Notes: generated by a model from the letters alone, not told the origin. 64,000 nucleotides of DNA from Bradyrhizobium septentrionale (GCF_011516645.4 NZ_CP088285.1:6156501-6220500), one strand, 5' to 3'; shown: positions 44,333-53,030, counted from the first letter of the stretch. Numbers and translations are program-made.

Positions 44333-45316
44333 ATGGTTGGGAAACTCACGGATTGGGAACAGCGTATCGGCCGCCGGCTTCGGCTGCGCGACCTGCATGT
44401 GCTGGCGTCGGTCACCAAGCTTGGCAGCATGGCGAAGGCGGCTGCGGAGCTTCGGCTCACCCAGCCGGCGATCTCGCAGGCCATCGCGGATCTCGAAGCC
44501 GCGCTCGGTGTCCGCTTGCTCGACCGTTCACCGCGCGGTGTGTCGCCGACCGCCTATGGCGAGGCGCTGCTCCGGCGCGGCACCGAGGCGTTCGACGCGC
44601 TGGCGCAGGGCATCAAGGATATCGAGTTTCTGTCCGATCCCGGCAAGGGCGAGGTATGGGTCGGAACGTCGGAATCCTATATCTCCGGCGGGCTTCTTTC
44701 GGCCGTCATTGCCGGACTCGCCGAGCAGTATCCGCGCATTGTCATTCACGTCCTCGAGGCGAATACGGCTGCGATGGAATTTCGCGAGTTGCGCGAGCGC
44801 AAGGTCGACATGATGCTTGGTCGTATCTCCGGCCCGGTGCGCGACGACGATCTGAAGGTCGACGTTCTCTATGACGAGCCAATCGTGGTTGCCGCCGGCA
44901 CGAACCATCGTCTCGCCCGGCGCAGGCAGCTCACCCTCGGGGATCTGACCGATGAATCCTGGATTCTTGCGCCGCCGGGTACGGCGGTGCGCGACCTCGT
45001 GAGCGGCGCGTTCAGCGCGCAGGGACTTCCGGTGCCGCGATTGGGCGTCACGACCTATTCGATGCAGTTGCGCATGCAGCTGATGGCGACCGGTCAGTAT
45101 CTTACACCGGTGCCGGCTTCATTGCTGCAGTTCAATGCCGAACGCTGGTCACTAACGGGCTTGCCGGTGTCGCTCGGAAAGCCCTTGCCGGTCGCCATTG
45201 TCACGCTGAAGCGCCGGTTGCTTCATCCGGCGGCGCAGCTGCTGATCGAGCAGGCGCGGAAGGCGACGGCTTCGGCTTCGAAGGCCGGCACGACAAAACG
45301 TGCCACGCGAGGCTAG
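44333..45316 (+). CDS. LysR-family transcriptional regulator
   Basis: A 327-aa regulator. The N-terminal winged HTH is LHVLASVTKLGSMAKAAAEL with LTQPAISQAIADLEAALGVR and LLDRSPRGVSPTAYG. The effector domain runs from about residue 100 (GEVWVGTSESYISGGLLSAV) and includes LVSGAFSAQGLPVPRLGV. It is divergent from the DUF1330-CMD-aldolase cluster across a 112-bp spacer, the classic layout for regulator and target. The ligand is unknown. Its TAG stop (45314-45316) lies inside a 39-bp palindrome that acts as terminator. Confidence 0.93.
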   Translation: MVGKLTDWEQRIGRRLRLRDLHVLASVTKLGSMAKAAAELRLTQPAISQAIADLEAALGVRLLDRSPRGVSPTAYGEALLRRGTEAFDALAQGIKDIEFLSDPGKGEVWVGTSESYISGGLLSAVIAGLAEQYPRIVIHVLEANTAAMEFRELRERKVDMMLGRISGPVRDDDLKVDVLYDEPIVVAAGTNHRLARRRQLTLGDLTDESWILAPPGTAVRDLVSGAFSAQGLPVPRLGVTTYSMQLRMQLMATGQYLTPVPASLLQFNAERWSLTGLPVSLGKPLPVAIVTLKRRLLHPAAQLLIEQARKATASASKAGTTKRATRG

Positions 45317-45360
45317 AGCTCGGTTCTGATTGAATCAGAACCGAGCTCTAGCTTTTTGTT
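45313..45360 (+). terminator. 39-bp palindrome with T-tract overlapping the lysR stop codon
   Basis: CTAGAGCTCGGTTCTGATT, one central base, AATCAGAACCGAGCTCTAG (45313-45351), followed by CTTTTTGTTTT. A 19-bp perfect stem plus T-tract is a strong terminator, and its left end supplies the gene's TAG. Further repeat sequence (GCGTTC...GAAAACGC, to about 45413) follows. Confidence 0.85.
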
Positions 45361-45434
45361 TTGACGCGTTCTCTTCACGCGAACCGGTGTCCACTTCGCT
45401 CGAAAACGCTCTAGGCGGTCCTGGTTATCGTGCG

Positions 45435-47084
45435 CTACGGCGCCGGGATCGCCAGCAGGCTCGAGATGCTGCGGCCGCGGATGTCGTAGACGCGGGCGAA
45501 CACGACATCGTCGCGCTTGATCTCGACCATCACAGGGGCGGTGAGGCCCTTGCAGTAGAATTCGCCGAGCGTCATGGCGAAGTCGGCGGCATTGCTGTCC
45601 CAGCCGATCGTGAAGTCGGGCCCGAGCGCGACCTGCGCGGGGCGTTGCGGTCCGCACACCGCGACCTTCCACTTGCGATGCTGCGGCGGCACTTCCTGCC
45701 GCTCCGCCAGCTGCTCACGCAGTCCGTCGGACGCCTGCTTCAGCGCCAGGCCCCAATAGTCCAGCATGAAGAAGTTGTCGGCGGTCCGCACCGTGCCGGC
45801 GATGTGGTTGAAGTGCGTGTACTGATAGGGATGCAGGCGGATCATTTCGCTGAGCGGCAGCAGCAGGCCGAACGCGAACACGGCGAGCGCCGCAGGCTGC
45901 CAGGCGCGGCGGTTCTCGCCGAGCCAGTCCATGCCGCGGGCGAATGCGACGCCGGCGAGCACCGCCATCGGCGGGATCACGAAGATGAAATGGCGGATGC
46001 CGTTGTAGAGCGCCGGCCGCTTCACCATCGCGATCACCAGCGGCAGCGTCGCCGCCAGCGTCAGCATCAGCATGATCGACTTGCGCTTCGCCGGCACATC
46101 ATTGCGCGACAGCGACATGAAGGTCATGACAACGCCTGCGGTCAGCAGCACCAGCAGCACTTCGGGCAGCTGCAGCGCGAACAGGGTGGGCAGATAGGAC
46201 CACGGCATGTCCGGCACCGACACCAGCGCGCCGTCGAACATCTCCTTCCACGGCTTCTCGAAGAAGTGCGAGAAATAGGTCACCGCTTCGAACGGATGCC
46301 CGGGCTCCATGATCGACCACGGCCAGATCAGGCCCATCACGAGATAGCCGAACACAAGCCCCGGCAGCAGCACATAGATGACATGGGCAAAGCGATGGGT
46401 CGCCTCGCGCGCGCCCTGCTTGCGGAGTTCCTCGATCCACAGCGGAGCGAAGCCGACGACGGCGTAGATCAATGCGAGGCCGCCGAGGACGCGGCAGCCG
46501 ATCGACAGGCCGGCCCCTAAGCCCACGATCAGGATCGTACGTGGCGAGGGCGCCGGATATTCTTCCATCAGGCGGACGAGGCCCATGATCAGGATCACCA
46601 TCGCTACGGCGAACGGCGCATCCTTCGGATTCATGAACATGTGGCCGTAGAAGGTCGGGCACAGCGCCAGCAGCAAGAGCGCCGCCAGTCCCGCCAGCGG
46701 ACCGCCGACGCGGCGCGCCAGGCGCCAGGTTACGGCGAGGCCGATCACGCCGACGATCGCGCCGAGCAGGCGGCGCGTCTCGAACAGTTCGAGCGGGATG
46801 ATCTTGTGCAGCAGCGCCGCAGCCATGTCGAAGCCGCCGCCGTACATATAGAGGTTGGCAAACGACAGCGCGCCGGTGTCCTTGAACCCGGACCCGTACA
46901 TGCGCAGCAGCAGGTCGGCGTATTCAGCGTGGGTGTAGTCGTCCCAGCCCAGGCCGTAATCGCGGAATGTGAGACCGGCGACCACGGCGACCACGCCGAG
47001 GACGAGGAATGCGAGATCGTCGCAGGTCTTCTCCATCGAGCGCCGCGCAGGCGCCTCGAATGCAGACGTCGTAATCGATGACAT
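45435..47084 (-). CDS. GT39/ArnT-like multi-pass membrane glycosyltransferase
   Basis: A 549-aa protein with about 11-12 hydrophobic segments. The first periplasmic loop carries the acidic pair FRDYGLGWDDYTHAEYADLL, the hallmark of GT39/GT-C enzymes that use lipid-linked sugar donors. Further blocks are LCPTFYGHMFMNPKDAPFAV and YNGIRHFIFVIPPMAVLAGV. A soluble C-terminal ~110 residues follow. The sugar acceptor is unknown. ATG 47084 begins the protein; no operon partner is close, the nearest gene being 338 bp away and divergent. Confidence 0.85.
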   Translation of the reverse strand: MSSITTSAFEAPARRSMEKTCDDLAFLVLGVVAVVAGLTFRDYGLGWDDYTHAEYADLLLRMYGSGFKDTGALSFANLYMYGGGFDMAAALLHKIIPLELFETRRLLGAIVGVIGLAVTWRLARRVGGPLAGLAALLLLALCPTFYGHMFMNPKDAPFAVAMVILIMGLVRLMEEYPAPSPRTILIVGLGAGLSIGCRVLGGLALIYAVVGFAPLWIEELRKQGAREATHRFAHVIYVLLPGLVFGYLVMGLIWPWSIMEPGHPFEAVTYFSHFFEKPWKEMFDGALVSVPDMPWSYLPTLFALQLPEVLLVLLTAGVVMTFMSLSRNDVPAKRKSIMLMLTLAATLPLVIAMVKRPALYNGIRHFIFVIPPMAVLAGVAFARGMDWLGENRRAWQPAALAVFAFGLLLPLSEMIRLHPYQYTHFNHIAGTVRTADNFFMLDYWGLALKQASDGLREQLAERQEVPPQHRKWKVAVCGPQRPAQVALGPDFTIGWDSNAADFAMTLGEFYCKGLTAPVMVEIKRDDVVFARVYDIRGRSISSLLAIPAP

Positions 47085-47422
47085 AGCTAGTGGTACCGGC
47101 GTGCCTGTGGCCCTGTTTGGCGCTTTAGGGCCTCATTCCCCGGCATCCATAGCGCAGTTCCGTTTCCAAGTAATTGGTAAATGTGGCGTAATTTCCCAGA
47201 TGCATTGCAATATATTGGCAGCAATTCGTCGTCAGTAAATTTACGGGAGCCGTGCTGCGGCGCAGTCGTCGTGAGCGCGATCTGCCGCGCGCAGCGCCGG
47301 TTAAGCGGGATTTTAGGGAACTTCTGTCTACAATTGGCGGTTGGCGGTGTGGGCACTATGACGGTATCGTGGCGTCGGTGGCTCGCGCCGATTTTCGGTT
47401 GGGTCTCCCGGGGGTTAGTTCG
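47085..47422. other. Divergent intergenic region, 338 bp
   Basis: No convincing gene. The segment 47160-47240 is AT-rich for this genome (TTGCAATATATTGGCAGCAA) and is the best candidate for the two divergent promoters. A TTAA-N7-TTTA near-match to a CtrA site occurs at about 47299-47313, too weak to list separately. Confidence 0.4.
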
Positions 47423-48328
47423 ATGAAGGTTGGTCTGTTGGTCGTCGGCGCGGGCCTGGTTTTGGCAGGCTTGGCGGCGGTCGGCTTCGGAATTCCCTAC
47501 AAGGAATTCAGCGTCGGCGGCACGTTGATCATGACGGGCGTGACCGCCGTGTGCACGGGGGCGATCGTGCTGGGCCTCGCCGCGGTCGTGCGCGAGCTCC
47601 AGGCCATGGGCGACCGGCTCGACGCGGTTGTTGCCACGGGTATCCGTTCCGGGGGTCCGTCGCCGTCTGCAACTTCCCCGCGCAACGCTCCCGACGATCC
47701 GGTGTTCCCGCCGCCGCGTGAGCCAAAGGTCGCGGCGCCTCCGCCGCTGGCTCCATCGGTCCAGCCATCCGCGCCCGCGGCGCCGCCGCCGTGGCACGAC
47801 GAAATCCCCCAGCGCGGTGGCGCGTCGGGCGAGGTGCCTCCTCCCGTGTCGGGCACAACTCCCGCGGACGGCGAAGGGCCGCCCAAGCGGCGCAACCTGC
47901 TGTTCTCGTCCTCGCGGAAGGAGCGCGACAGAACCCAGGGGCGTGCTGCCGAGCCGCTCACGCCGGATCTGTTGTCGCCGGAACTGCGTCCGAATCCGGC
48001 CGCTGCGGCCGAGCCTGCGCCGGCAACCTTCGATGATGCCTGGCCGAAGGCCGAGCGGCCGAGATCGGTCGATGTCGCCCCGCGGCGTACGCCCCGGCCG
48101 TCCACCTTCGGCGAGACCCAGTCGGCCGCCGCCGCGCCGTCGCCGTCATCAGGCCATCCGCCGGCGCCGCAGGAGCAGCCCCCGGTCACCGTGCTCAAAT
48201 CGGGCGTCGTCGACGGCATGGCCTATTCGCTCTATTCGGACGGATCGATCGAAGCGCAGATGCCCGAGGGCATGATGCGGTTCGCCTCGATCGACGAGCT
48301 CAGGTCGCATCTCGAGCAGCGGCCGTAG
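47423..48328 (+). CDS. Membrane-anchored proline-rich protein, function unknown
   Basis: A 301-aa protein with two N-terminal membrane segments (residues about 4-23 and 33-56; LLVVGAGLVLAGLAAVGFGI and TLIMTGVTAVCTGAIVLGLA). A long Pro/Ala/Ser-rich cytoplasmic or periplasmic region follows. A compact C-terminal motif ends the chain (VLKSGVVDGMAYSLYSDGSI, EAQMPEGMMRFASIDELRSH). The last 45 residues look like a small folded domain with conserved G-x-Y-x-L-Y-x-D-G-S style. ATG 47423 fits the first membrane segment. No family is named with confidence. It lies upstream of mucR on the same strand, 176 bp apart. Confidence 0.65.
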   Translation: MKVGLLVVGAGLVLAGLAAVGFGIPYKEFSVGGTLIMTGVTAVCTGAIVLGLAAVVRELQAMGDRLDAVVATGIRSGGPSPSATSPRNAPDDPVFPPPREPKVAAPPPLAPSVQPSAPAAPPPWHDEIPQRGGASGEVPPPVSGTTPADGEGPPKRRNLLFSSSRKERDRTQGRAAEPLTPDLLSPELRPNPAAAAEPAPATFDDAWPKAERPRSVDVAPRRTPRPSTFGETQSAAAAPSPSSGHPPAPQEQPPVTVLKSGVVDGMAYSLYSDGSIEAQMPEGMMRFASIDELRSHLEQRP

Positions 48329-48504
48329 ATCCGCGCCAATACTTGCGAGCGGCCGGCGCGAAGCCTAAAATTCGGCCGTTCTTGTCAAGTTTGCTGCAAT
48401 CCGCCCATATTCGCCAAGTAGTACGCGATTCCATTTATGTATTGCTGCACATGGATACTGTCCGGTGGGCGCCGGGCCGTCGCTAGCACGGGGAAGATTG
48501 AGCC

Positions 48505-48918
48505 ATGTCCGATATGTCAGGCAAGACGCCGGTCGAGCTGACCGCAAACATCGTTTCGGCCTATCTCAGCAACAATCCGACGCCGGCCTCGGATATTCCG
48601 AACCTGATCAGCCAGGTCCACGCCGCCTTGCTGCGGGTGTCGAGCGGGCGCAGCGACACGCCGAGCGAGCCGGCCAAGCCTGCGGTGTCGATGAAGAAGT
48701 CGATCACGCCGGAATATCTGGTGTGTCTCGAAGACGGCAAGCGCTTCAAGTCGCTCAAGCGCCATCTGCGCACCCAGTACAACATGACGCCGGAGCAATA
48801 TCGCGACAAATGGGGGCTGCCGGCCGATTATCCGATGGTGGCGCCGAACTACGCGGTGGCGCGGTCGCAACTCGCCAAGAAGATGGGACTGGGCCAGCAG
48901 ACCCGGAAGCGGAAGTAG
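48505..48918 (+). CDS. MucR/Ros-family transcriptional regulator lacking the full zinc site
   Basis: A 137-aa Ros/MucR regulator with the N-terminal oligomerisation helix (VELTANIVSAYLSNNPTPAS, LISQVHAALLRVSSG) and the C-terminal DNA-binding domain (residues ~70-125). The zinc-finger positions read C74, D77, H87 and then Q91-Y92 (CLEDGKRFKSLKRHLRTQYN), so the last histidine ligand of Ros is absent. Some rhizobial homologues are known to fold without zinc, and this looks like that type. It continues with MTPEQYRDKWGLPADYPMVA. MucR proteins repress AT-rich promoters and control surface polysaccharide, motility and symbiosis. The 176-bp upstream spacer is AT-richer and probably autoregulated. 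Confidence 0.93.
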   Translation: MSDMSGKTPVELTANIVSAYLSNNPTPASDIPNLISQVHAALLRVSSGRSDTPSEPAKPAVSMKKSITPEYLVCLEDGKRFKSLKRHLRTQYNMTPEQYRDKWGLPADYPMVAPNYAVARSQLAKKMGLGQQTRKRK

Positions 48919-48922
48919 GGGT

Positions 48923-49354
48923 TTACGCGGCCGACGCCAGCGCCTCGCGCGCATCGTTGCGGATGCGATCGACCATCGAGCGGAGACCGTTGGAGCGCTG
49001 CGGCGTCAGATGGTCGCGGAAGCCGAACTCGTCGAACAGCGCGAGCGCATCGGTGGCGAGGATGTCCTTCGGCGTATGCCCGGAAAACAGCGTTAGCACG
49101 ATCGCGACCAGGCCGCGCACGATGTGGGCATCGCTGTCGCCGACATAGATCAGGCGGGGTTCGCCATTGCCGTCGCGCTCGACCCGTTTCGACAGCCAGA
49201 CCTGGCTGACGCAGCCCTGCACCTTGTTCTGGGCCGAGTGCTCCGCTTCCGACAATGGCTCGAGCGTGCGGCCGAGCTCGATGACGTAGCGGTAGCGGTC
49301 GTCCCACTCGTCCAGCAGCGCAAAATTGTCCCTGATTTCGTCGATCGTCGTCAT
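48923..49354 (-). CDS. sufE: SufE-family cysteine desulfurase activator
   Basis: A 143-aa SufE that takes persulfide sulfur from SufS for iron-sulfur cluster assembly. The N-terminus is TIDEIRDNFALLDEWDDRYR. The acceptor cysteine is C48 in NKVQGCVSQVWL. Later blocks include GDSDAHIVRGLVAIVLTLF and LTPQRSNGLRSMVDRIRN. It is away from any suf operon in this window and converges with mucR, the stops only 4 bp apart. Confidence 0.95.
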   Translation of the reverse strand: MTTIDEIRDNFALLDEWDDRYRYVIELGRTLEPLSEAEHSAQNKVQGCVSQVWLSKRVERDGNGEPRLIYVGDSDAHIVRGLVAIVLTLFSGHTPKDILATDALALFDEFGFRDHLTPQRSNGLRSMVDRIRNDAREALASAA

Positions 49355-49412
49355 CGTGGCCCGCGTCCTATCCTTAACGGCTTATATAGGGAAGGCGGGC
49401 CGCGAAAGCGAC

Positions 49413-49497
49413 GAAAATGGAACCGGTTCCGCGGCTATTATTGTTTCGACCTGTCTTCTTGACGCGAACCGGTACCCACTTCGGTCGAAAACGCTGT
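49413..49497. repeat. Repeat with GGAACCGGTTCC palindrome
   Basis: Contains GGAACCGGTTCC and the segment GACGCGAACCGGTACCCACTTCGGTCGAAAACG. The latter closely matches bases 45363-45411 (GACGCG...GCGAACCGGTGTCCACTTCGCTCGAAAACG). It lies between divergently placed SufE and DUF5330 genes. Confidence 0.65.
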
Positions 49498-49507
49498 TAT
49501 TTTCCGC

Positions 49508-49891
49508 TCACGGCGTCGGCGGCAGGCGGAATTCGATCGTCTGATCGTCAGCGGTCAGCGTGTCGCGGGATGCGGCAAGGGCGGACGCGGTATCGTCGCC
49601 GCCGATCGAGCCGGTGTGGTCCGGCGGCTTCTTGTCGGTGATGATCTGGTAGAGCTTGCGCGCGCCGTCGGTTGCGCGCTGACCGATCGCGGTCGCGGCC
49701 TGGCCGCCGACTTCGCAGGCGGAAGGCTGGCGCTTGCAGAACTGACCCATGTCGTTGATCGTTGCCGTCGCGGCCGACACCGCGTCCGACGCGTTGATCT
49801 GCGGCACCTTGTCCGCTTCTGGTGTTTTGTCTCTCGGCAGCAGCACGAGCACAAGCCCGAGCCAGAATGCCAAACGCAGCAGGAAGAACAT
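49508..49891 (-). CDS. DUF5330-like small membrane-anchored protein
   Basis: A 127-aa protein with one N-terminal membrane helix (MFFLLRLAFWLGLVLVLLP) and a periplasmic part (INASDAVSAATATINDMGQF, CKRQPSACEVGGQAATAIGQ, GARKLYQIITDKKPPDHTGS). The two cysteines (FCKRQPSACEVG) are likely disulfide-bonded. This is the DUF5330 pattern. ATG 49891 is preferred because it begins the membrane helix; an upstream ATG (49993) would add a non-conserved extension. Function unknown. Confidence 0.75.
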   Translation of the reverse strand: MFFLLRLAFWLGLVLVLLPRDKTPEADKVPQINASDAVSAATATINDMGQFCKRQPSACEVGGQAATAIGQRATDGARKLYQIITDKKPPDHTGSIGGDDTASALAASRDTLTADDQTIEFRLPPTP

Positions 49892-50324
49892 GGCGCGATC
49901 CCGGTCGTCTATCTTGTCTTTTGCTTCTTGGGCGGTCGATGCCGCTGTTGCCCTCAGGCTTAGCAGCGGTCGATAAACCGGAAGTATCCGCATTGAAGTA
50001 AATCCGCCGAAAAATCGCGGTAAATCCGCCTGAATTGATTCGCCGTAAATTTTCGATTGATGGCTGCATGTGCGCGCCGAATGCGCAGATTGCGCCGCAT
50101 CCACCCTTTCGAAACCATAGATTGTCGCATCCGGAAACCAGTCGTTCACCATCCCCGACAAATGGGCTCTGAATGGCTGCGTCAAGCCTCGCCAATGCAC
50201 GGTGTTTGGCGGCAGGCCGCCGAGCCTTAGCGTTCGCTTAAGTTCGCTCTGACACGTTGGCCTGCAATCACCAAGGAGGCGTTCCGGCGCGTCTGTCTGA
50301 CGACTAAGCCGAAGCGCGAGTGCT
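49892..50324. other. Divergent intergenic region upstream of the histidine kinase
   Basis: No gene is supported in 433 bp. It holds two direct repeats GTAAATCCGCC (49998-50008 and 50020-50030, spaced 22 bp, two helical turns) near the DUF5330 side. Near the kinase side is a near-perfect CtrA-type site (listed separately). Confidence 0.5.
50227..50241 (+). promoter_or_regulatory. Near-match CtrA box upstream of histidine kinase
   Basis: TTAG-CGTTCGC-TTAA differs by one base from TTAA-N7-TTAA. It is 84 bp before the GTG start of the kinase gene. Confidence 0.35.
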
Positions 50325-52133
50325 GTGAGTAGTTTGAGTCTGATCCGCGATTGCCTGGATGCGCTGCTGCATCCGTCGGCGCAATATGATGCGCTGACGC
50401 GTGCGCGCCATCGTGCCTTCATGGCGCCGCGGCTGCTCGGCAGCCTGGCGGCGCTGGCTTCCTTTCCGGCCTTCCTGGCGATGCGCGGTGCGCCCACAGC
50501 CATCGAGGTCGCGGCATTTGCCTGGCTGATCGCGCCGATCCTGCTGTCATGGTTCCTGTCGCGCACCGGCCGCTATGAAGGCGCGCACGTGCTGTCGTCG
50601 CTGGCGCTCGCGGGTCTCGTAATGATGATCGCGGCGTCCACCGGTGGCATCGCGTCGTTCGCCACGGTTTGGCTCGTCGTGATTCCGATCGAGGCCGCAT
50701 TGTCGGCCTCGCGGCGTGTGGTCGCCTTTGCGTTCGCGCTGGCGATGATCTGCGCGGCGTTGCTCAGCATGCTCGGCCATTATCACCTGCTGCCGTTCGC
50801 CGATCCCGCGGTCGCGACCAACAGCACGCTGATCGGGTTCGGCGTCGTGTCGGCGATCTTCTATGCGGCCGGGCTGGCCTTCGGCGCGGAATCGCTGGCG
50901 CGCACCAGCGTGGCGCTGCTCTATGTCGAGGAAGAACGCTACCGCCTGCTCGCGCACAACATGAGCGACGTGCTGTCGCGGCACAGCCGCAATGGCGCGG
51001 TGCGCTTCATTTCGCCTGCGGCCGAGATCATGCTCGGCGTGCCGGCATCGCGGCTGTTGGGCCACGGCCTGTTCGACCGCGTTCATGTCGCCGATCGCCC
51101 GGCCTATCTCACCGCGCTGTCGGACGCGGCTCGCGGCGAGTCGCGCAGCGTCGAGTTCCGGGTGCGCCGCGACGCCGCGCGCGGCGAGACCGCCGAATTC
51201 ATCTGGGCCGAGATGCGCTGCCGCCCGCTCGATCAGACCGCCGCCGATGCCGAGGTCGTTGCGGTGATCCGCGATGTCACCGATCGCAAGGTGCAGGAGC
51301 AGGCGCTGGAACAAGCGCGCAACGCGGCCGAGCAGGCCGACGCCTCGAAGACGCGCTTCCTCGCCACCATGAGCCACGAACTGCGGACGCCGCTCAATGC
51401 CATCATCGGCTTCTCCGAGATGATCGCGCAGGAAGACGTGCTCGGGCTCGATGCGGCGCGCCGCAAGGAATACGCGCAGCTCATCAACGACTCCGGCCAG
51501 CACCTGTTGTCCGTCGTCAACGGCATCCTCGACATGTCGAAGATGGAGTCCGGCAATTTCGAGATCTCGCCGGAGCCGTTTGCGCCGCGGCCGGCGCTGC
51601 TCAATTGCTGCAACCTGGTGGCGCTGAAGGCACGCGAGAGCGGTGTCGACCTCGTCACCCGCGTGCCCGACGATCTGCCGATCGTGAATGGCGATCCGCG
51701 CGCGTTCAAGCAGATCGTCCTCAATCTGGTTTCCAATGCCATCAAGTTCACCGAGCGCGGCGGCAAGGTGACCGTATCGGCCAGCGTCGAGGGATCGCGC
51801 CTGCTGCTGCGTGTCTCGGACACCGGCGTTGGCATCGCAGCTGACGACCTCAAGCGGATCGGTGATCCGTTCTTCCAGGCCGGCAAGACCTATCAGCGCC
51901 GCCACGAAGGCACTGGCCTTGGCCTGTCCATCGTCAAGGGACTGGTCGGCCTGCATAACGGCGAAATGAACGTGGAGAGCAAGGTCGGCGAGGGCACCAT
52001 TGTGTCGGTTGCGCTGCCGCTGGCTTTCACCCCGCCGGCCGCGGTCGAGCCGTCCAGCAATGTCTCGACCCTCAAGCCCGCGCTGCGGTCCGGATTAGAA
52101 GAGCAAACCCATCAGGTGAAGAAGAGTGCCTAG
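50325..52133 (+). CDS. DivJ/PleC-like membrane sensor histidine kinase with PAS domain
   Basis: A 602-aa kinase. The N-terminal third (to ~residue 190) has about six membrane segments (APRLLGSLAALASFPAFLAM, LAGLVMMIAASTGGIASFA). A PAS domain follows (YRLLAHNMSDVLSRHSRNGA, RFISPAAEIMLGVPASRLLG). The dimerisation helix carries phospho-acceptor His about 351 (ATMSHELRTPLNAIIGFSEM). The ATP-binding domain has N-box LNLVSNAIKFTERGG, G1 DTGVGI, F-box DPFFQAG and G2 GTGLGLSIVKGL. The domain order matches alphaproteobacterial cell-cycle kinases of the DivJ/PleC group, but the assignment is by resemblance only. GTG 50325 is the start. Its stop overlaps the next gene by 8 bp. Confidence 0.9.
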   Translation: MSSLSLIRDCLDALLHPSAQYDALTRARHRAFMAPRLLGSLAALASFPAFLAMRGAPTAIEVAAFAWLIAPILLSWFLSRTGRYEGAHVLSSLALAGLVMMIAASTGGIASFATVWLVVIPIEAALSASRRVVAFAFALAMICAALLSMLGHYHLLPFADPAVATNSTLIGFGVVSAIFYAAGLAFGAESLARTSVALLYVEEERYRLLAHNMSDVLSRHSRNGAVRFISPAAEIMLGVPASRLLGHGLFDRVHVADRPAYLTALSDAARGESRSVEFRVRRDAARGETAEFIWAEMRCRPLDQTAADAEVVAVIRDVTDRKVQEQALEQARNAAEQADASKTRFLATMSHELRTPLNAIIGFSEMIAQEDVLGLDAARRKEYAQLINDSGQHLLSVVNGILDMSKMESGNFEISPEPFAPRPALLNCCNLVALKARESGVDLVTRVPDDLPIVNGDPRAFKQIVLNLVSNAIKFTERGGKVTVSASVEGSRLLLRVSDTGVGIAADDLKRIGDPFFQAGKTYQRRHEGTGLGLSIVKGLVGLHNGEMNVESKVGEGTIVSVALPLAFTPPAAVEPSSNVSTLKPALRSGLEEQTHQVKKSA

Positions 52134-52872
52134 ACAGACTTTGGATGACGATGAAACGCCGCGCCGTCGCCGCGGCGCCAAGGCAGTGGCCATCGCGGCC
52201 GAGGAAGAACGTGGCCTCGTGCTGCGTCTGCTGCTGCACAGTCCGAAGGATCTCGTCGCGGGCGTGCTGGCCGTTTCCGCCATCGTTGCGATCCTGATCA
52301 ATGCGCTGTTCCTGCAGGCCGGCCGCCATCCGTCGCCGATGTTCGGCGGTTCGGTGGTGACGCTGCCGCCGCCGGCACCGCCCGTAGCGGCCGCCAGTCC
52401 GTTGCCGCGCCCGCGCCCGGCGGAGGCCGCCGCTGCCATGGAGCCGCCCAGGCCGGTCGAGGTGAAGCCGCTGGAGACCAAAGCGGTTGAAGCAAGGCCC
52501 GTCGAATCCAAACCCGTTGAAGCAAGATCCGCCGAACCCAAGCCGGTTGAAGCGAAGCTGGTCGATCCGATGGCGAGCCTGGTGATGAAGTCGACCGCCG
52601 CGCCGCCAGCCGCCGCACCGTCGAGCGTCATTCGTCCGCCGGCACCGATCCCGACGGCGCATCTGAGCCCGGCCGGCAAGCGCATCGCGGCGGTCCAGCG
52701 TACGTTGACCGAATATGGCTACGGCCAGCTCAAGCCGACCGGCACGATCGGAGCGGACACGCAGACTGCAATCGCGAAGTTCGAGCGCGCCCGCAAGCTG
52801 CCGGTGACCGGGCAGATGTCCGATCGCCTGGTGCACGAACTCAGCGTGATGATCGGACACTCGATCGAGTAG
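52126..52872 (+). CDS. Membrane-anchored peptidoglycan-binding domain protein
   Basis: A 248-aa protein. An arginine-rich cytoplasmic start (DDDETPRRRRGAKAVAIAAE) precedes one membrane helix near residues 43-64 (DLVAGVLAVSAIVAILINAL). A Pro-rich spacer with V-E-x-[KR]-P repeats follows (VEVKPLETKAVEARPVESK). The C-terminal PG-binding-1 domain reads LSPAGKRIAAVQRTLTEYGY, GTIGADTQTAIAKFERARKL and PVTGQMSDRLVHELSVM. It should bind the cell wall from the inner membrane. GTG 52126 overlaps the kinase stop, so kinase and wall-binding protein are co-translated. Confidence 0.88.
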   Translation: MPRQTLDDDETPRRRRGAKAVAIAAEEERGLVLRLLLHSPKDLVAGVLAVSAIVAILINALFLQAGRHPSPMFGGSVVTLPPPAPPVAAASPLPRPRPAEAAAAMEPPRPVEVKPLETKAVEARPVESKPVEARSAEPKPVEAKLVDPMASLVMKSTAAPPAAAPSSVIRPPAPIPTAHLSPAGKRIAAVQRTLTEYGYGQLKPTGTIGADTQTAIAKFERARKLPVTGQMSDRLVHELSVMIGHSIE

Positions 52873-52902
52873 TTCTCCGCTACGGCATTGAAAAAGTGTG
52901 TT

Positions 52903-53028
52903 CGTCATGCCCGGGCATAGCCGTCCGAAGGACGGCGTCGCTTCCGCTCGCCTATGTCCCGGGCATCCACGTCTTTTAGACTTGTTGAAGCGAAGACGTG
53001 GATGGCCGGGTCAAGCCCGGCCATGACG
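52903..53028. repeat. REP-like palindrome (CGTCATGCCCGGGC...GGCCATGACG)
   Basis: CGTCATG ends, GCCCGGGCAT / ATGTCCCGGGC, GCCGTCCGAAGGACGGC, CCACGTCTTT / AAGACGTGG and GGCCGGGTCAAGCCCGGCC hairpins. It is the same family as 31399-31486, separating convergent genes. Confidence 0.8.
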
Positions 53029-53030
53029 AG

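Noticed and set aside
47299..47313. TTAA-N7-TTTA considered as a CtrA box before the proline-rich membrane protein
   Set aside because: One mismatch, 110 bp upstream and no cell-cycle context; too weak to claim.
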